Shown: positions 9,901 to 18,786 of the stretch, in pieces
Position numbering within the stretch: position 1 is the first letter of the stretch
How the letters are laid out: each line of letters begins with the position of its first letter
Assembly (NCBI GenBank): GCA_023443745.1
Contig: JAEZTB010000042.1
Location: forward strand, 62,001-126,000
Source of the DNA: Bacillota bacterium
GTDB taxonomy: Bacteria > Bacillota > Clostridia > DSM-8532
DNA: 64,000 bases
Direction of reading: 5' to 3'
Translations under genes and position numbers: made by a program
Notes under the pieces: generated by a model
The model's input: the letters and a program-made list of their open reading frames with translations, nothing else
Databases searched by the model: none
What the model was told of the DNA's origin: nothing

Positions 9901-12900
9901 CTATAGCAATGTCGGTATTTTCCACTGAGCTCCATAAGCCCCAGTCTCCGTTATTTTCGGGATGCTTCAAAAGACTGTTGTTATCGAGCAAATAATCCAC
10001 GCCTGAGCCGGACCAGTTACTGCTTATATAGCCCGTTTCACCATTGCCGTCCGTGTCGATGGATACATAGGTCTGACCGTCCAGACCTACCCCTTCTGCC
10101 AACAGGTAGAGATATGTCGAATCCTGTGCCGCATATATACTGGTTTCCACTTTGCTGCTGTAGATTGGCTTGTCGCCAGACCAGTCGTGGGACGGATGCG
10201 GTTCCGGACCCGATACCGCATCCGGTGCAGGCAGCGTCGCCATGGGCAAGCCGAGTCCGGGTGCAGCATGCTCGTCCGTCTTCATATAAACCACGCTCAA
10301 GTCCGCAGGATGATCCTTGCTTATCAACTTTAACGGCACTGATAATTCAGCGACTGTCCCGTCATCCGATCTTACAATCACAAGCCTGGGATCACCATCC
10401 CCGGGATTGACCAGCACCCAGCTGTCCCAGTTGCCGTTGTTTGCACCGTAGTGGTACAGCTGCCCGCCGTTTATCATATAGTCCATGCCACTTGTGGCTT
10501 CTCCGGCTTTGTGCCAGTTTATGCTGAAAAACCCGGTATCCTTATTGTTATCGCTGTCGATGAAAAAATAATCGCCGGAGTCGTTAAGATCCGTCCCGGT
10601 GACAGCCATGTACAATACCATGCTGTCCTGTTTCCCATAGATGGCATCGACGGTGGTACTCGTCCCGTCGGCGAGCTTATCCTCCGCCGACCAGTCGTCC
10701 ATGCTTCCATCCACGGCAATCCCTGCATCAGGTATTTCGGGAGCTTCCGGCTCGTTTATTATTCCTGAAGCTTCGTATGCCGCAAGCTCTGTCCCATCCT
10801 TCGGCAGGACCGTATCCCCTTCAAGGAATCCGAGCTTCATTGTTTCGGGTTTATGACCGACATTAAAACCAAGATCGCTCAATCGTATGCTTACTTGCAC
10901 CTCAGTGGCGGTTTTCTGCAGGTTCACGGATCCAATATAATTCCAGTCCCAGTTCCCGTCATTCGCCGGATGATAAAACAGACTTCCGTTTTCCACAAGA
11001 TAATCGACTCCTGTATTGCCGCCGGACCAGTGTGCGCTTCTGTACCCTGTACTGCTGTCATTATCACTATCCAGGAAGAAGTATGAGCTACTGCTGTCAA
11101 GGCCTTCTCCCCTGACAAGCATGTACAGGTAGGTCCCGTCGTCGTCGGCATAAAAGCTCCCTGCTGCCATATCCGTCCCGGTGTCCAGGGCGTCTATACC
11201 ACTCCAGTCATCTGTGCCGCCGTCTATAGCAATGTCTATCAGCCACGGCCCGGATGGAGACTCCGGTACCGATAAGTCCGCCATATGCTTGCTTTTCACA
11301 GGTACCAGGCTCCCGCCCTGCAGGTAATAGGACACCCGCATGGACCGCGGGGTGGCCACTCCCATAGCGCTTAAAGCTATGGAAATTTCAGCCGATGTCC
11401 TCCCTTTGCACAGTTCTGCCGTAACACCTGTATCCACCCAGGACCAGTCGTCCCCGGTACCTGTATATCGCAAGAGCTTATCATCCTGAACCAGGTAATC
11501 GACTCCCGAATTTATCCAGTTAGCCGAATGGTATCCTGTAGCGCTGTTGTTGTCACTGTTTATATAAAAGGTCCCTCTTTTGCTCAGGTGTGAAGTCCCC
11601 TCAGCCCTTATATAAAGCGACTTGTCTGTGATTTTTGCCTTCAAGCCGGTGACATATCCCGTGCCTTCCGCTATGGTTTCTACACCGGACCAGGATGTAA
11701 GAGGCTCACCGGCCTCCGGCTCGGGCGGCACGTTCTCACCTATAAGCTCTGCCAGACCATGCTCTCTCTCAGGGATAAGATTGAAATCATCCTTCAGATA
11801 TGCAATTCCCACCGTAGCAAGGTCAATGGTATTGGCTCCTGAAAATCCCAGCCTGTCAAGCTCTATGGCTACCTCAACCGAATCTTCGTTCTTTAATATT
11901 TCAACAGATCCCAAGTCAGTCCAGTTCCAGTCCGAATCATTTGCCGGATGGGAAAAAAGCTCTCCGTTTTCCACCATATAATCAATGCCGGTATCCGCCC
12001 AATTTGAACTTATGTACCCTGTAGCTCCGTTGAAATCGGTATCCAGCTCGAAATAGCTGTTCTCCTCCTCGACCCCTATGCCCAAGCCCATTGCTTTAAT
12101 ATAAAGCTTTGAGCCATTAGACTGTGCGTAAAGGGACAGATCTCCCACATCGCCCTCCGCCTGTCCGATAGGGGCTTTGCCGATCCAATTGGCCAAGGAA
12201 TTATCCTGTGGAAGCCCGGAACCATTCTTTTCAGCTTTCAGCAATAGCTTCCCGATATAGTTTACATTGAGGGCTGCACGGGGCCCCGTCACCATACCGT
12301 AATTAATATTGTTTCCATAGTCGACCACACTGTAACTCGTTCCGGCCTCAAGACCGCGAAGCTCTATAGTCCCTGAATATTGGTCGCCCGGTTGTTCGCT
12401 GAAAAATCCATAGTACATATCGTCGTTCTTTTGTACGGCGTATGCCTCAGGATTGTCGAATCCGTATACATACAAGTCGCCTCTGAATTCTCCCGAGGAA
12501 AGTTCCAGATCTCTTCCGAAGCCCAGCCATTTTCTATAGAAGTTTTCCTTGCTTCCGGCAAGCTCAGTGTATTTTGTCTCAAGTATGCAGCCTGTAGCCA
12601 GGGCTGAGGCAAAATCCACTGGGTAAAGCAGCTCGGCATGATCTCCGAGAACAGGAGAGGCAGGCCCAAAGAAGGCCTTTTGTACTTTGGCCCGGTAGCG
12701 GACCTGGTACGAATCGGTGACATCCGAGGTTATCAGCCTGTTTTGATAGGGCAGGAGGTAAAAATTCTGAGATACGCCGCAATTGCAGATATTTATTGAG
12801 AAATCAGGCTTTATAGCAACAGCCGCATCCATCATTGCCTTATATATAAGGGAATAATCAGCCACCGCATCTTGGGGCGAAGTGTGGTTATGGCCTTCTG

Positions 12901-14347
12901 CATAACATGGACCGGCGACATTATAAATTGAATCCAGCTTGAAGCCGTCGAAGCCCCAGTCCCGCACCGCTTTTGTGGCTAAATCTGCTTCAAAATCCCG
13001 TACTTCCTCTAGAGAAGGGCAGAGCAGCAGATCAGGACCCGGATTTTCAGGCTCCCATGGTTTTTGAAAAAGCTGCGGATCACCGTTTATATCCTGGGCC
13101 ATCCAATCCGGATGCTGACGCGCAAGGTCGGAGGCGGGCGAAGCCACCCCGGGCATCAACCAGAGTATCGCCTTGAGCCCTTTTGCATGAATGGCGTCAG
13201 TTAAACCCTTCAAGCTGTTTGTCCCGTCTGTACCCCCACCGGGGAACACCTCGAGATCTATCTCAAAGTCGCCGGTAGTCGAGCGTGCAGCCGAATCGAT
13301 AAACCAGCCATAATCTATTTCTACACTTTTAATGCCCATTGCCACAAGATCATCAAGCTTGGACGTTATGTCCGCAATAGTAAAATCCGCTCCATAGCCG
13401 TAGGTCTCCCATTGCTGATCATAGGCAGCTTCGGGAAAGCTATCGGGAGCCGCTACCCCGATGTCATCGTAGGCCATAGCCAGAGCATAGGCGCGGCAGC
13501 CGTTATAAAAATCTCCTGTATGCGCAGTGAGGATGGTAGCGCCGATTTCCGTTTCAACACCGGCTTTCAACGTTATCCCCGGCCATTCGAAGCGTATCTT
13601 AGCCGTATCGTTTGCCCCGGCGACAGGGATGGATATCCCGTCAAGCTGCACAGGAGAAGCCGACCCAAGACCTAATCCACCACCGCGGCTGTAAACATCC
13701 ACATAGGGGATGCCTCCGAATTTGGCAAATTCGTTTTGGTCGGTCTTACCGTTTTTTATTGGAAGAACATAATCCTTCCCCCATTCCACCGCTGCGCCCT
13801 GAAACGACCAGAGCTTTGCACCCTGGGCCGGCGGATCGACAGGTATGAGAGTGAAGTTGTTCTCCACAAACCTGTCGACGATTACGTCCCCATCCGTATT
13901 CAAATAGCTTGTCTTCATGAATACCACGCCGGGATGGCTGTCCGCAGTCTCTAGCACGATCTTGCGCACTAAAGATGTCGAAAGGCTCTCGCCCGTGACG
14001 GTCAACCTGTTTCCCGCCCCCAGTATACCCTGTATTCCGTTCTCCCGGTCATAATCCTTAACAATGAAATCATCCACCGTTGTGCTGCCGATTTTTACCG
14101 ACGCTGTCATACCTGCATGGTCAGGCGCCTCGGTAAGCGGCATCCTGTTCCCCTTGTCGTCCAGTAGATATACTGAAAGCGCGGTGTGGTTGTCAACCTC
14201 GACGGCTATTCCGCTTCCTTCCAACCATACGTTTGAAGAGGCCTGTAGAGGACTCTCATTCCCAAGAGCCGCATTCACTGTGACAGAATTGCCGAATATG
14301 GCCACCGTAAGCATGCAGACAATTAATATTTTTGCCAGAAGCTTCAT
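6974..14347 (-). CDS. Giant secreted multidomain protein: alpha-galactosidase-like GH, five beta-sandwich repeats, deacetylase-like barrel, three SLH modules
   Basis: 2457 residues; ATG behind AAAAGGAG. Order: signal peptide (1-27); GH-D alpha-galactosidase-like domain (about 30-710, GFDGFKLDS with candidate nucleophile near 469, then CNCG); five imperfect repeats of about 165 residues (about 714-1535), each with a Ca-site-like D-D/N-x-TGY-S-NW and DYLV/DYM motif; a (beta/alpha)-barrel region resembling polysaccharide deacetylases (about 1536-1900; EFGMHGVRHERF, PPRHGWWYEDR); beta-rich domains; an acidic Asp-run linker near 2055; and three SLH modules (about 2275-2457). It should sit on the cell surface, binding and cutting galactose-containing glycan. 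The deacetylase call is from fold motifs only. The N-terminal 700 residues are paralogous to the hydrolase at the left edge. Confidence 0.85.
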   Translation of the reverse strand: MKLLAKILIVCMLTVAIFGNSVTVNAALGNESPLQASSNVWLEGSGIAVEVDNHTALSVYLLDDKGNRMPLTEAPDHAGMTASVKIGSTTVDDFIVKDYDRENGIQGILGAGNRLTVTGESLSTSLVRKIVLETADSHPGVVFMKTSYLNTDGDVIVDRFVENNFTLIPVDPPAQGAKLWSFQGAAVEWGKDYVLPIKNGKTDQNEFAKFGGIPYVDVYSRGGGLGLGSASPVQLDGISIPVAGANDTAKIRFEWPGITLKAGVETEIGATILTAHTGDFYNGCRAYALAMAYDDIGVAAPDSFPEAAYDQQWETYGYGADFTIADITSKLDDLVAMGIKSVEIDYGWFIDSAARSTTGDFEIDLEVFPGGGTDGTNSLKGLTDAIHAKGLKAILWLMPGVASPASDLARQHPDWMAQDINGDPQLFQKPWEPENPGPDLLLCPSLEEVRDFEADLATKAVRDWGFDGFKLDSIYNVAGPCYAEGHNHTSPQDAVADYSLIYKAMMDAAVAIKPDFSINICNCGVSQNFYLLPYQNRLITSDVTDSYQVRYRAKVQKAFFGPASPVLGDHAELLYPVDFASALATGCILETKYTELAGSKENFYRKWLGFGRDLELSSGEFRGDLYVYGFDNPEAYAVQKNDDMYYGFFSEQPGDQYSGTIELRGLEAGTSYSVVDYGNNINYGMVTGPRAALNVNYIGKLLLKAEKNGSGLPQDNSLANWIGKAPIGQAEGDVGDLSLYAQSNGSKLYIKAMGLGIGVEEENSYFELDTDFNGATGYISSNWADTGIDYMVENGELFSHPANDSDWNWTDLGSVEILKNEDSVEVAIELDRLGFSGANTIDLATVGIAYLKDDFNLIPEREHGLAELIGENVPPEPEAGEPLTSWSGVETIAEGTGYVTGLKAKITDKSLYIRAEGTSHLSKRGTFYINSDNNSATGYHSANWINSGVDYLVQDDKLLRYTGTGDDWSWVDTGVTAELCKGRTSAEISIALSAMGVATPRSMRVSYYLQGGSLVPVKSKHMADLSVPESPSGPWLIDIAIDGGTDDWSGIDALDTGTDMAAGSFYADDDGTYLYMLVRGEGLDSSSSYFFLDSDNDSSTGYRSAHWSGGNTGVDYLVENGSLFYHPANDGNWDWNYIGSVNLQKTATEVQVSIRLSDLGFNVGHKPETMKLGFLEGDTVLPKDGTELAAYEASGIINEPEAPEIPDAGIAVDGSMDDWSAEDKLADGTSTTVDAIYGKQDSMVLYMAVTGTDLNDSGDYFFIDSDNNKDTGFFSINWHKAGEATSGMDYMINGGQLYHYGANNGNWDSWVLVNPGDGDPRLVIVRSDDGTVAELSVPLKLISKDHPADLSVVYMKTDEHAAPGLGLPMATLPAPDAVSGPEPHPSHDWSGDKPIYSSKVETSIYAAQDSTYLYLLAEGVGLDGQTYVSIDTDGNGETGYISSNWSGSGVDYLLDNNSLLKHPENNGDWGLWSSVENTDIAIVKTNGILEARIKLADIGLSGPADLKLGFWANGGSTLLPKLGNAMTSLSRPAYIPEGPVASFKMVPNAIGMAVDDEGWMGGPVLWDNTPSGPTRLLTDRDPTLADYVTLAEIGSAANTRLDTAFILSELDKNKILAKAEYNPENTGHDFNITEFGTRWTNAEYSGTPAKDKVLDDLMGYVLDNAASMEFGMHGVRHERFINDVQYSAEFGPVIDDPEAPAPPVYSKQELTLKAQAFMELMRQYYDATESSFPETIVPPRHGWWYEDRARGLTAGAVLSGFGVKYANGATDVCTDLGKGGIDNGVLFMNRNYGASFYEINAVPTTMPMNYGEYGWQEAHFPNLWDAADEWIEYLREINNHPYRYLARNTEQNASQWLYMQDTPIGYLWDGKTFTIDTTGMANDAYTYDLLGTMVLKTPLHGLHISKASINAQDPGNHPQITSYYEDDYGYGYLEIADNGNEMGRLNKDVYTLECVLGETYMPSYVDLTKGTYNVYALNVASDSADVTLKMYGTQDVKIKLPFKPGSKPNSDNANLKVNSYAYSDGFLTMNVTGKNIQGETGKISMDTMPATNPGDDDDDDDDTPDSGSGNHGGTDASTLYGKDKILKVDSVSFNTALRQVEADDAGIRTLKFKVTADPKANSYGVQFPVPLLSSLSRDIRMEVETPLGIINAPGNMFKQGDIADAANVTLMIGSADIASIPDVNVRRQLEGRPVFEISVLVDGKPINWSNPDAPVTIEVLYTPTAEELSDPEHIVVWYIDGAGRIHSVPNGRYDPATGRVRFETTHLSKYAVAYNKVSFLDVAPGAWYGKAVSFIAAREITSGTGSGRFSPEATLTRGQFIVMLMKAYGIEADKNPVNNFSDAGNTFYTGYLAAAKRLGISSGVGNNKFAPEQVITRQEMFTLLYNALKLLNKLPVGDTGKTLADFSDSSSVAPWAHEALTELVKSGTVSGSGGKLALPLTTTRAQMAQVLYNLLGK
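9738..12210 (-). repeat. Five tandem ~165-residue protein repeats inside the giant hydrolase
   Basis: Each unit shows W-S-G near its start, then a FxxDSDNN/DTDxN-x-TGY-SxNW segment, a GVDYLVENGxLF segment, a NGDWxW segment and a SxxLSxLGF segment. The pattern resembles CBM9/DOMON-like calcium-containing beta-sandwiches, an inference from the motif style. Units differ enough that the DNA is not a simple satellite. Confidence 0.75.
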
Positions 14348-14670
14348 TGGATTTTTTCTCCTTTTAATTAACGGCAGCTTTCTGCCGCAGTTATCGGCCT
14401 GAAAAAATTATTAATTTAATTATAGAATTAGCGGAATCTTTTTCTACCGTAGGTTTTTATCATACTGATATTGTTTTTGTTAATGGAACCAATAAATTTT
14501 GGAGTGACCCCTCTTTTTTTGTTAAATATAGAAAGCAGGTGGGTCGCCACAGAAAAACAAAGAACGATAGACCGTGTGATAACAAGCCACACAAAGAAAA
14601 AAAGAACCAAAATATATTTTGATTCTTTTTTCTATGCTCTTTGGGTGATAGATTTGAAATATTTTATCCT
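14348..14670. other. AT-rich intergenic stretch with terminator-like palindrome
   Basis: This 323-base gap separates lacI (ending at 14671 on the minus strand) from the giant hydrolase. It holds a long A/T palindrome at 14598-14631 (AAAAAAGAA and TTCTTTTTT flanking CAAAATATATTTTG), which reads as a two-way terminator for lacI. The hydrolase promoter must lie in the left part but no clear -35/-10 pair was found. A 60-codon minus-strand frame here lacks a ribosome site and is not called. Confidence 0.5.
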
Positions 14671-15666
14671 CTAAGTGGACATCCGCACGATAATTTTAGT
14701 CGGGAATATAATGTCCCGTTTTATGGATGTATCGCCGCTGATGCGGCTATAAAGCAAATCCGCAGCAGTCCTGCCGATTTCCTGTACGGGTAAATGTATC
14801 GTAGTTAATGAAGGGAACGTGTATGCCGAGTGAGGGTCGTTATTAAAACCCATGACGGCGACGTCGGAGGGAACCGATAACCCCAATTCCTGAACTAAAG
14901 GCAAAAGCGCTGACGCCAGAGTATCATTTCCCACAATAATAGCATCCGGGCGGCTGGCTTTGGGGCGGTTTAGCAAGCTTCTTACCATCTGAAGGCTTTT
15001 TTCCACATCCCATTCCGAATCACAGATAAAGTCTGGATTAACGGGTAGATTCAATGACTCGGACATGGCTTTAAGTGCGTGAATTCTTCTGTCCCCTCCT
15101 AATCGGGATGGATCCACACCTCCAACATAGGCAATTTTTTTATATCCCCGCTCAACCAAGTGAGAAACTGCCTTGCAGGTTGCGTGAAACATATCGAAGC
15201 TCACATTGTCCAGTTCTTCATAAGCGGTGTCGCACCCAACAATGTGCGCTACGCGCTGTTTAATATAAGAAAACACATCGGAAGGAAGCGCATCCATAAT
15301 AATCAATCCGGCCAATTCCTGATTAAAAGCAAGCTCCAATCTCTGCGGATTTTTTATCTCGTTGTAATTGCGTATCATAGTAATCATGCAATCGTGTTCC
15401 ATCAGGCGGTTTTCCAAAGCTGACAGAACTCTGACAAAATAAGGGTCGGAATATTTCTCCGCAGTCATGGCAAGGATGCAGCCGATGTTATGAACCTTTG
15501 TCCTGCGCGCTCTGCCTTTTAAGACATATCCCAGCTCATTTGCGGCATTAAATACGCGCTCGCGTGTAAGGTCCGTGACTTTATAGGATTCATCCTCCGC
15601 CAGTACCCTTGAAACGGTAGCGATAGATACGTTTGCATGTTTTGCCACATCCCTTATTGTCGCCAT
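14671..15666 (-). CDS. LacI-family transcriptional repressor
   Basis: 331 residues. The N-terminal helix-turn-helix is classic LacI/GalR (ATIRDVAKHANVSIATVSRV, hinge-helix region ending NAANELGYV), followed by a periplasmic-binding-protein-like sugar sensor domain (about 60-331) with the usual DAIIVGNDTLA and DVAVMGFNND segments. ATG is eight bases behind AGGGAG. It is divergent from the GH4/beta-helix/ABC operon. A perfect TTTGTTT-3-AAACAAA palindrome sits 20 bases upstream of its start, with related half-sites in front of the GH4 gene, so autoregulation and repression of that operon are likely. The inducer is probably galactose or a galactoside (inference). Confidence 0.92.
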   Translation of the reverse strand: MATIRDVAKHANVSIATVSRVLAEDESYKVTDLTRERVFNAANELGYVLKGRARRTKVHNIGCILAMTAEKYSDPYFVRVLSALENRLMEHDCMITMIRNYNEIKNPQRLELAFNQELAGLIIMDALPSDVFSYIKQRVAHIVGCDTAYEELDNVSFDMFHATCKAVSHLVERGYKKIAYVGGVDPSRLGGDRRIHALKAMSESLNLPVNPDFICDSEWDVEKSLQMVRSLLNRPKASRPDAIIVGNDTLASALLPLVQELGLSVPSDVAVMGFNNDPHSAYTFPSLTTIHLPVQEIGRTAADLLYSRISGDTSIKRDIIFPTKIIVRMST

Positions 15667-15685
15667 TATTGCACTCCCTGAATAG

Positions 15686-15702
15686 TTTGTTTGATAAACA
15701 AA
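15686..15702. promoter_or_regulatory. LacI-type operator palindrome
   Basis: TTTGTTT-GAT-AAACAAA, perfect 7-bp arms with a 3-bp centre, upstream of lacI. Related half-sites occur near 15740 (TTGTTTGGTAAA) and in front of the GH4 gene at about 15921-15950 (AGCAAACAA, AGTAAACAAG). This fits a LacI-family regulator binding both sides of the divergent region. Confidence 0.65.
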
Positions 15703-15872
15703 GTATATGGCAGTTTACATAATAAGTCAACGCGAAATCTTGTTTGGTAAAATAATTAGGTAATTCCGCAATTGTTCCTAAATTAAAATTAGTATAATTA
15801 ACCAATACCCAACACTAATTTATGTAGATTGTTACAAACTTAATCAATATTTATGTTTACATTCAAACATTA

Positions 15873-15901
15873 TTTACAAATTTTTAGGCCCATGATAGAA
15901 T
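15873..15901 (+). promoter_or_regulatory. Candidate sigma-A promoter for the GH4 operon
   Basis: TTTACA, exactly 17 bases, then TAGAAT, about 65 bases upstream of the GH4 start. Two operator-like half-sites lie just downstream, where a bound LacI protein would block initiation or elongation. Confidence 0.5.
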
Positions 15902-15967
15902 GTAACCACACTATTATGTTAAGCAAACAACTATATTTTTAGTAAACAAGTCGAGGTGTGTAACAAT

Positions 15968-17296
15968 ATGTCGAGAAAATTTGCTTTCATTGGAGCAGGC
16001 TCTTTGGATTTTACCGCAGGTCTGGTTCGGGATATCCTGACTTTCCCCGCATTACAGGACTGTGAAATCGCGTTGATGGATATTCATCCCGGTAGGCTCC
16101 GCTATGCAAAACAGGTAGTAGAAAGGATAGCAGCAGCCGGAAACTACCCTGCCAAAGTCATCGCCACCCAGGACAGAGCCGAGGCGCTTAAAAACGCCGA
16201 TGGCGTATTGATTACTATTCTTCAGGGGGGAGTCGAGGTTTGGAGTCATGATATCGAGATACCTATGAAATATGGTGTAGATATTTGTGTTGGCGACACC
16301 AGAGGCCCTTCGGGAATTTTCAGGTTTTTAAGAACAGCACCGGTAATGCTGGACATTTTACGAGATGTGGAAAAATACTGTCCGAATGCGGTAGTGCTCA
16401 ATTACACAAATCCCATGGCTCTGCTTTGCGGATATTTACAGCGTCAGACTAAGGTTAACATTACCGGGCTTTGCCACAGCGTACAAGGAACAGCCGCCAT
16501 GCTTGCAGAATTTATCGACGCACCACAGGATGAAATTTCATACCTATGTGCGGGGATCAATCATCAGGCTTTCTATCTGAAGTTCCTTCATAACGGGCGC
16601 GACGTCTTGCCGCTGCTGAAAAAGAAGGTTTTGGAGGATCCGATGGTCGCTGCTGCCGAACAGGTACGTAATGAAATGTTCCTGAATTTAGGTTATTATC
16701 CCACTGAGTCCTCCGGACACAATTCCGAATATAATGCCTGGTTCAGAAAACGTCCCGACTTGATTGAAAAGTATTGTACCCACGGGACAGGATGGAACCC
16801 CGGACACCATAGATATATATTGGATGAGTATCTGAAGAGAGAAAGTACCTGGGAGCAGGAATTCCTCAAGATGCTGGAAGATGATGTTGATCTTGAGCGG
16901 GGCGAAGAATATGCGTCCAATATATTTAACGCATTATTCGGGGATCATACCCCCTATCAATTCAATGGTAATTTACGCAATTTCGGATTAATTAGAAATC
17001 TGCCGGAGGGCGCATGTGTGGAAGTTCCTGTTCTGGCCTCCAAGGCAGGAATACAGCCAATGGTGGTAGGAAGCCTGCCGGATAATCTGGCAATTTTGGT
17101 AAACACCTCGTCAAGATGTGAAGAACTGGCCATAGATGCCGCAATAGAAGGAGATCCATGGAAGGTATTTCAGGCCGTATTATTCGATCCCTTGACGTCG
17201 GCGGTTTTATCCATGAGTGAAACGAAGCGGATGGTGCAGGAAATGCTTGATAAAAACAAGGACTTCCTGTCATATTTCCGATCGCTGACTATTTAA
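15968..17296 (+). CDS. Glycoside hydrolase family 4, probable alpha-galactosidase (MelA-like)
   Basis: 442 residues from an ATG nine bases behind GAGGTG (a GTG 12 bases upstream overlaps the ribosome site). The N-terminal Rossmann strand FIGAGSLDFTAG binds NAD. The motifs TNPMA, GLCHSVQGTA (Cys-His metal region), CAGINHQAFYL and YPTESSGHNSEY follow the order seen in MelA enzymes. Family GH4 uses NAD and Mn2+ in an oxidation-elimination mechanism inside the cell. Motif spacing favours alpha-galactosidase over 6-phospho-glucosidase or alpha-galacturonidase, but the substrate is not proven. It is the first gene of the operon with the beta-helix protein and sugar transporter. Confidence 0.88.
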   Translation: MSRKFAFIGAGSLDFTAGLVRDILTFPALQDCEIALMDIHPGRLRYAKQVVERIAAAGNYPAKVIATQDRAEALKNADGVLITILQGGVEVWSHDIEIPMKYGVDICVGDTRGPSGIFRFLRTAPVMLDILRDVEKYCPNAVVLNYTNPMALLCGYLQRQTKVNITGLCHSVQGTAAMLAEFIDAPQDEISYLCAGINHQAFYLKFLHNGRDVLPLLKKKVLEDPMVAAAEQVRNEMFLNLGYYPTESSGHNSEYNAWFRKRPDLIEKYCTHGTGWNPGHHRYILDEYLKRESTWEQEFLKMLEDDVDLERGEEYASNIFNALFGDHTPYQFNGNLRNFGLIRNLPEGACVEVPVLASKAGIQPMVVGSLPDNLAILVNTSSRCEELAIDAAIEGDPWKVFQAVLFDPLTSAVLSMSETKRMVQEMLDKNKDFLSYFRSLTI

Positions 17297-17362
17297 AGAA
17301 ACTAACGGGGATTACCCGTTTGGAGTACAGGTTTTAATATCAAAGAAAGGTGGTTGAACAAA

Positions 17363-18733
17363 ATGAAAAGAATGAATCTGTTCGTGTTGACAGCAATGCT
17401 TATACTATCGGTAATGCTTCCCTCGGGTAGCCTTAAGGCTATGGCGGCAGAAGGGCGTACTTTTTATGTCGCTCAAACCGGAAACGACAACAATGACGGT
17501 TCTTTGAATTCACCGTGGAAAACCATCCAAAAGGCCGCAAACACAGTAGCAGCAGGGGATACAGTATATATCAGAGGCGGTACCTACAATGAAAAAGTCG
17601 TGATGAAAACCTCTGGACAAAGTGGTGCCTACATCACTTTCCAAAACTACGGAAGTGAAAAGCCTGTTATCAGCGGAAATGGTCTAGCGGTAGGGGCAAC
17701 CGATGCGAGCAGTTCCCTTATTTTTATCAACGGCAAGAGCTACATAAAAATTAATGGCTTACAGATATCTGATTTTGTGTCTACAAGCACCAATGTCCCC
17801 GTTGGCATCAGAGTCGTTGGCTCCGGTTTTGACATTCAGATTCTCAACTGTACCATCAACGGTATTAAGGCTACGGGCGGTTTAGACAGAAATGCCCACG
17901 GGATTGCGGTGTTTGGAACGAATGGAAATTCGCCCATTGACGGAATTGTTATCGATGGATGTGAAGTGTACGGAAATATACTCGGACAAAGCGAGTCGGT
18001 TGTTCTTAATGGCAATGTAACTAATTTCAGAGTAACCAACAACAAAATCCATGACAATGATAATATCGGGATAGATTTCATTGGCTTTGAAGGCACAGCG
18101 ACCCAAAACGATCAGGCAAGAAACGGAGTCTGCAGTGATAACCAGGTGTGGAATATTTCCAGTGCTAAAAACCCCACCTATAAGGGCGATGCTTGTGCTG
18201 ACGGTATTTATGTTGACGGTGGCAAAAACATTGTCATAGAAAGAAATAAGGTCTGGAATTGTGATATCGGAATTGAGGCTGCCAGTGAGCATAGAGGGAA
18301 AGCCACAGAAAATGTTACAATTCGAAGCAATCTGGTCTATGGCTGTAAAGCAGTTGCAGGTATTGCCTTTGGAGGCTACGATAAAAATCGCGGAAGCGCC
18401 AAGGGTATTAAAATTCTTAATAATACGCTGTATGATAATGCTCCTAACATTTTGGTGCAGTATAATTGCCAGACCAGCGACAATGTTATTAAGAACAATA
18501 TTTTGTATATGGGAACAGCTATTTCCGGTACGAAAGGTCAGATTGTCATCTCAAATAATATAACAAATAATCCGATATTTGTGAGTGTAACGAATGGAGA
18601 TTTTCACCTTTCTTCGTCATCACCTGCAATTGATGCCGGTGTTTATGACACCTTATGCGGCGATACGGATTTGGATAAAAAACCGCGTGTTGTAGGAAAT
18701 GCTATTGATTGCGGTGCGTATGAACTCCAGTAG
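17363..18733 (+). CDS. Secreted right-handed parallel beta-helix protein (pectate-lyase-like fold)
   Basis: 456 residues; ATG nine bases behind AAAGGTGG. Residues 1-29 form a signal peptide (LKAMAAEG cleavage region). The opening segment FYVAQTGNDNNDGS-x-x-PWKTIQKA is the DUF1565/poly-surface-protein signature that begins many parallel beta-helices. Repeated I-x-G and N-x-I-x-x-N coils (for example DNDNIGIDFIG, NIVIERNKVWNCDIGIEAAS) run to the end, closing with a DAGVYDT...DCGAYEL segment. This fold houses polysaccharide lyases and hydrolases, so it probably cleaves an acidic or branched polysaccharide outside the cell. No particular lyase family can be set from the sequence alone. Confidence 0.82.
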   Translation: MKRMNLFVLTAMLILSVMLPSGSLKAMAAEGRTFYVAQTGNDNNDGSLNSPWKTIQKAANTVAAGDTVYIRGGTYNEKVVMKTSGQSGAYITFQNYGSEKPVISGNGLAVGATDASSSLIFINGKSYIKINGLQISDFVSTSTNVPVGIRVVGSGFDIQILNCTINGIKATGGLDRNAHGIAVFGTNGNSPIDGIVIDGCEVYGNILGQSESVVLNGNVTNFRVTNNKIHDNDNIGIDFIGFEGTATQNDQARNGVCSDNQVWNISSAKNPTYKGDACADGIYVDGGKNIVIERNKVWNCDIGIEAASEHRGKATENVTIRSNLVYGCKAVAGIAFGGYDKNRGSAKGIKILNNTLYDNAPNILVQYNCQTSDNVIKNNILYMGTAISGTKGQIVISNNITNNPIFVSVTNGDFHLSSSSPAIDAGVYDTLCGDTDLDKKPRVVGNAIDCGAYELQ

Positions 18734-18786
18734 GGCGTGATTGCTGTTTCGATTATGCTCATTCATTATTAAAAGGAGGATATAGG

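Noticed and set aside
14428..14610. Possible 60-residue minus-strand gene between lacI and the giant hydrolase
   Set aside because: No ribosome site, and it overlaps the A/T palindrome that reads as a terminator.
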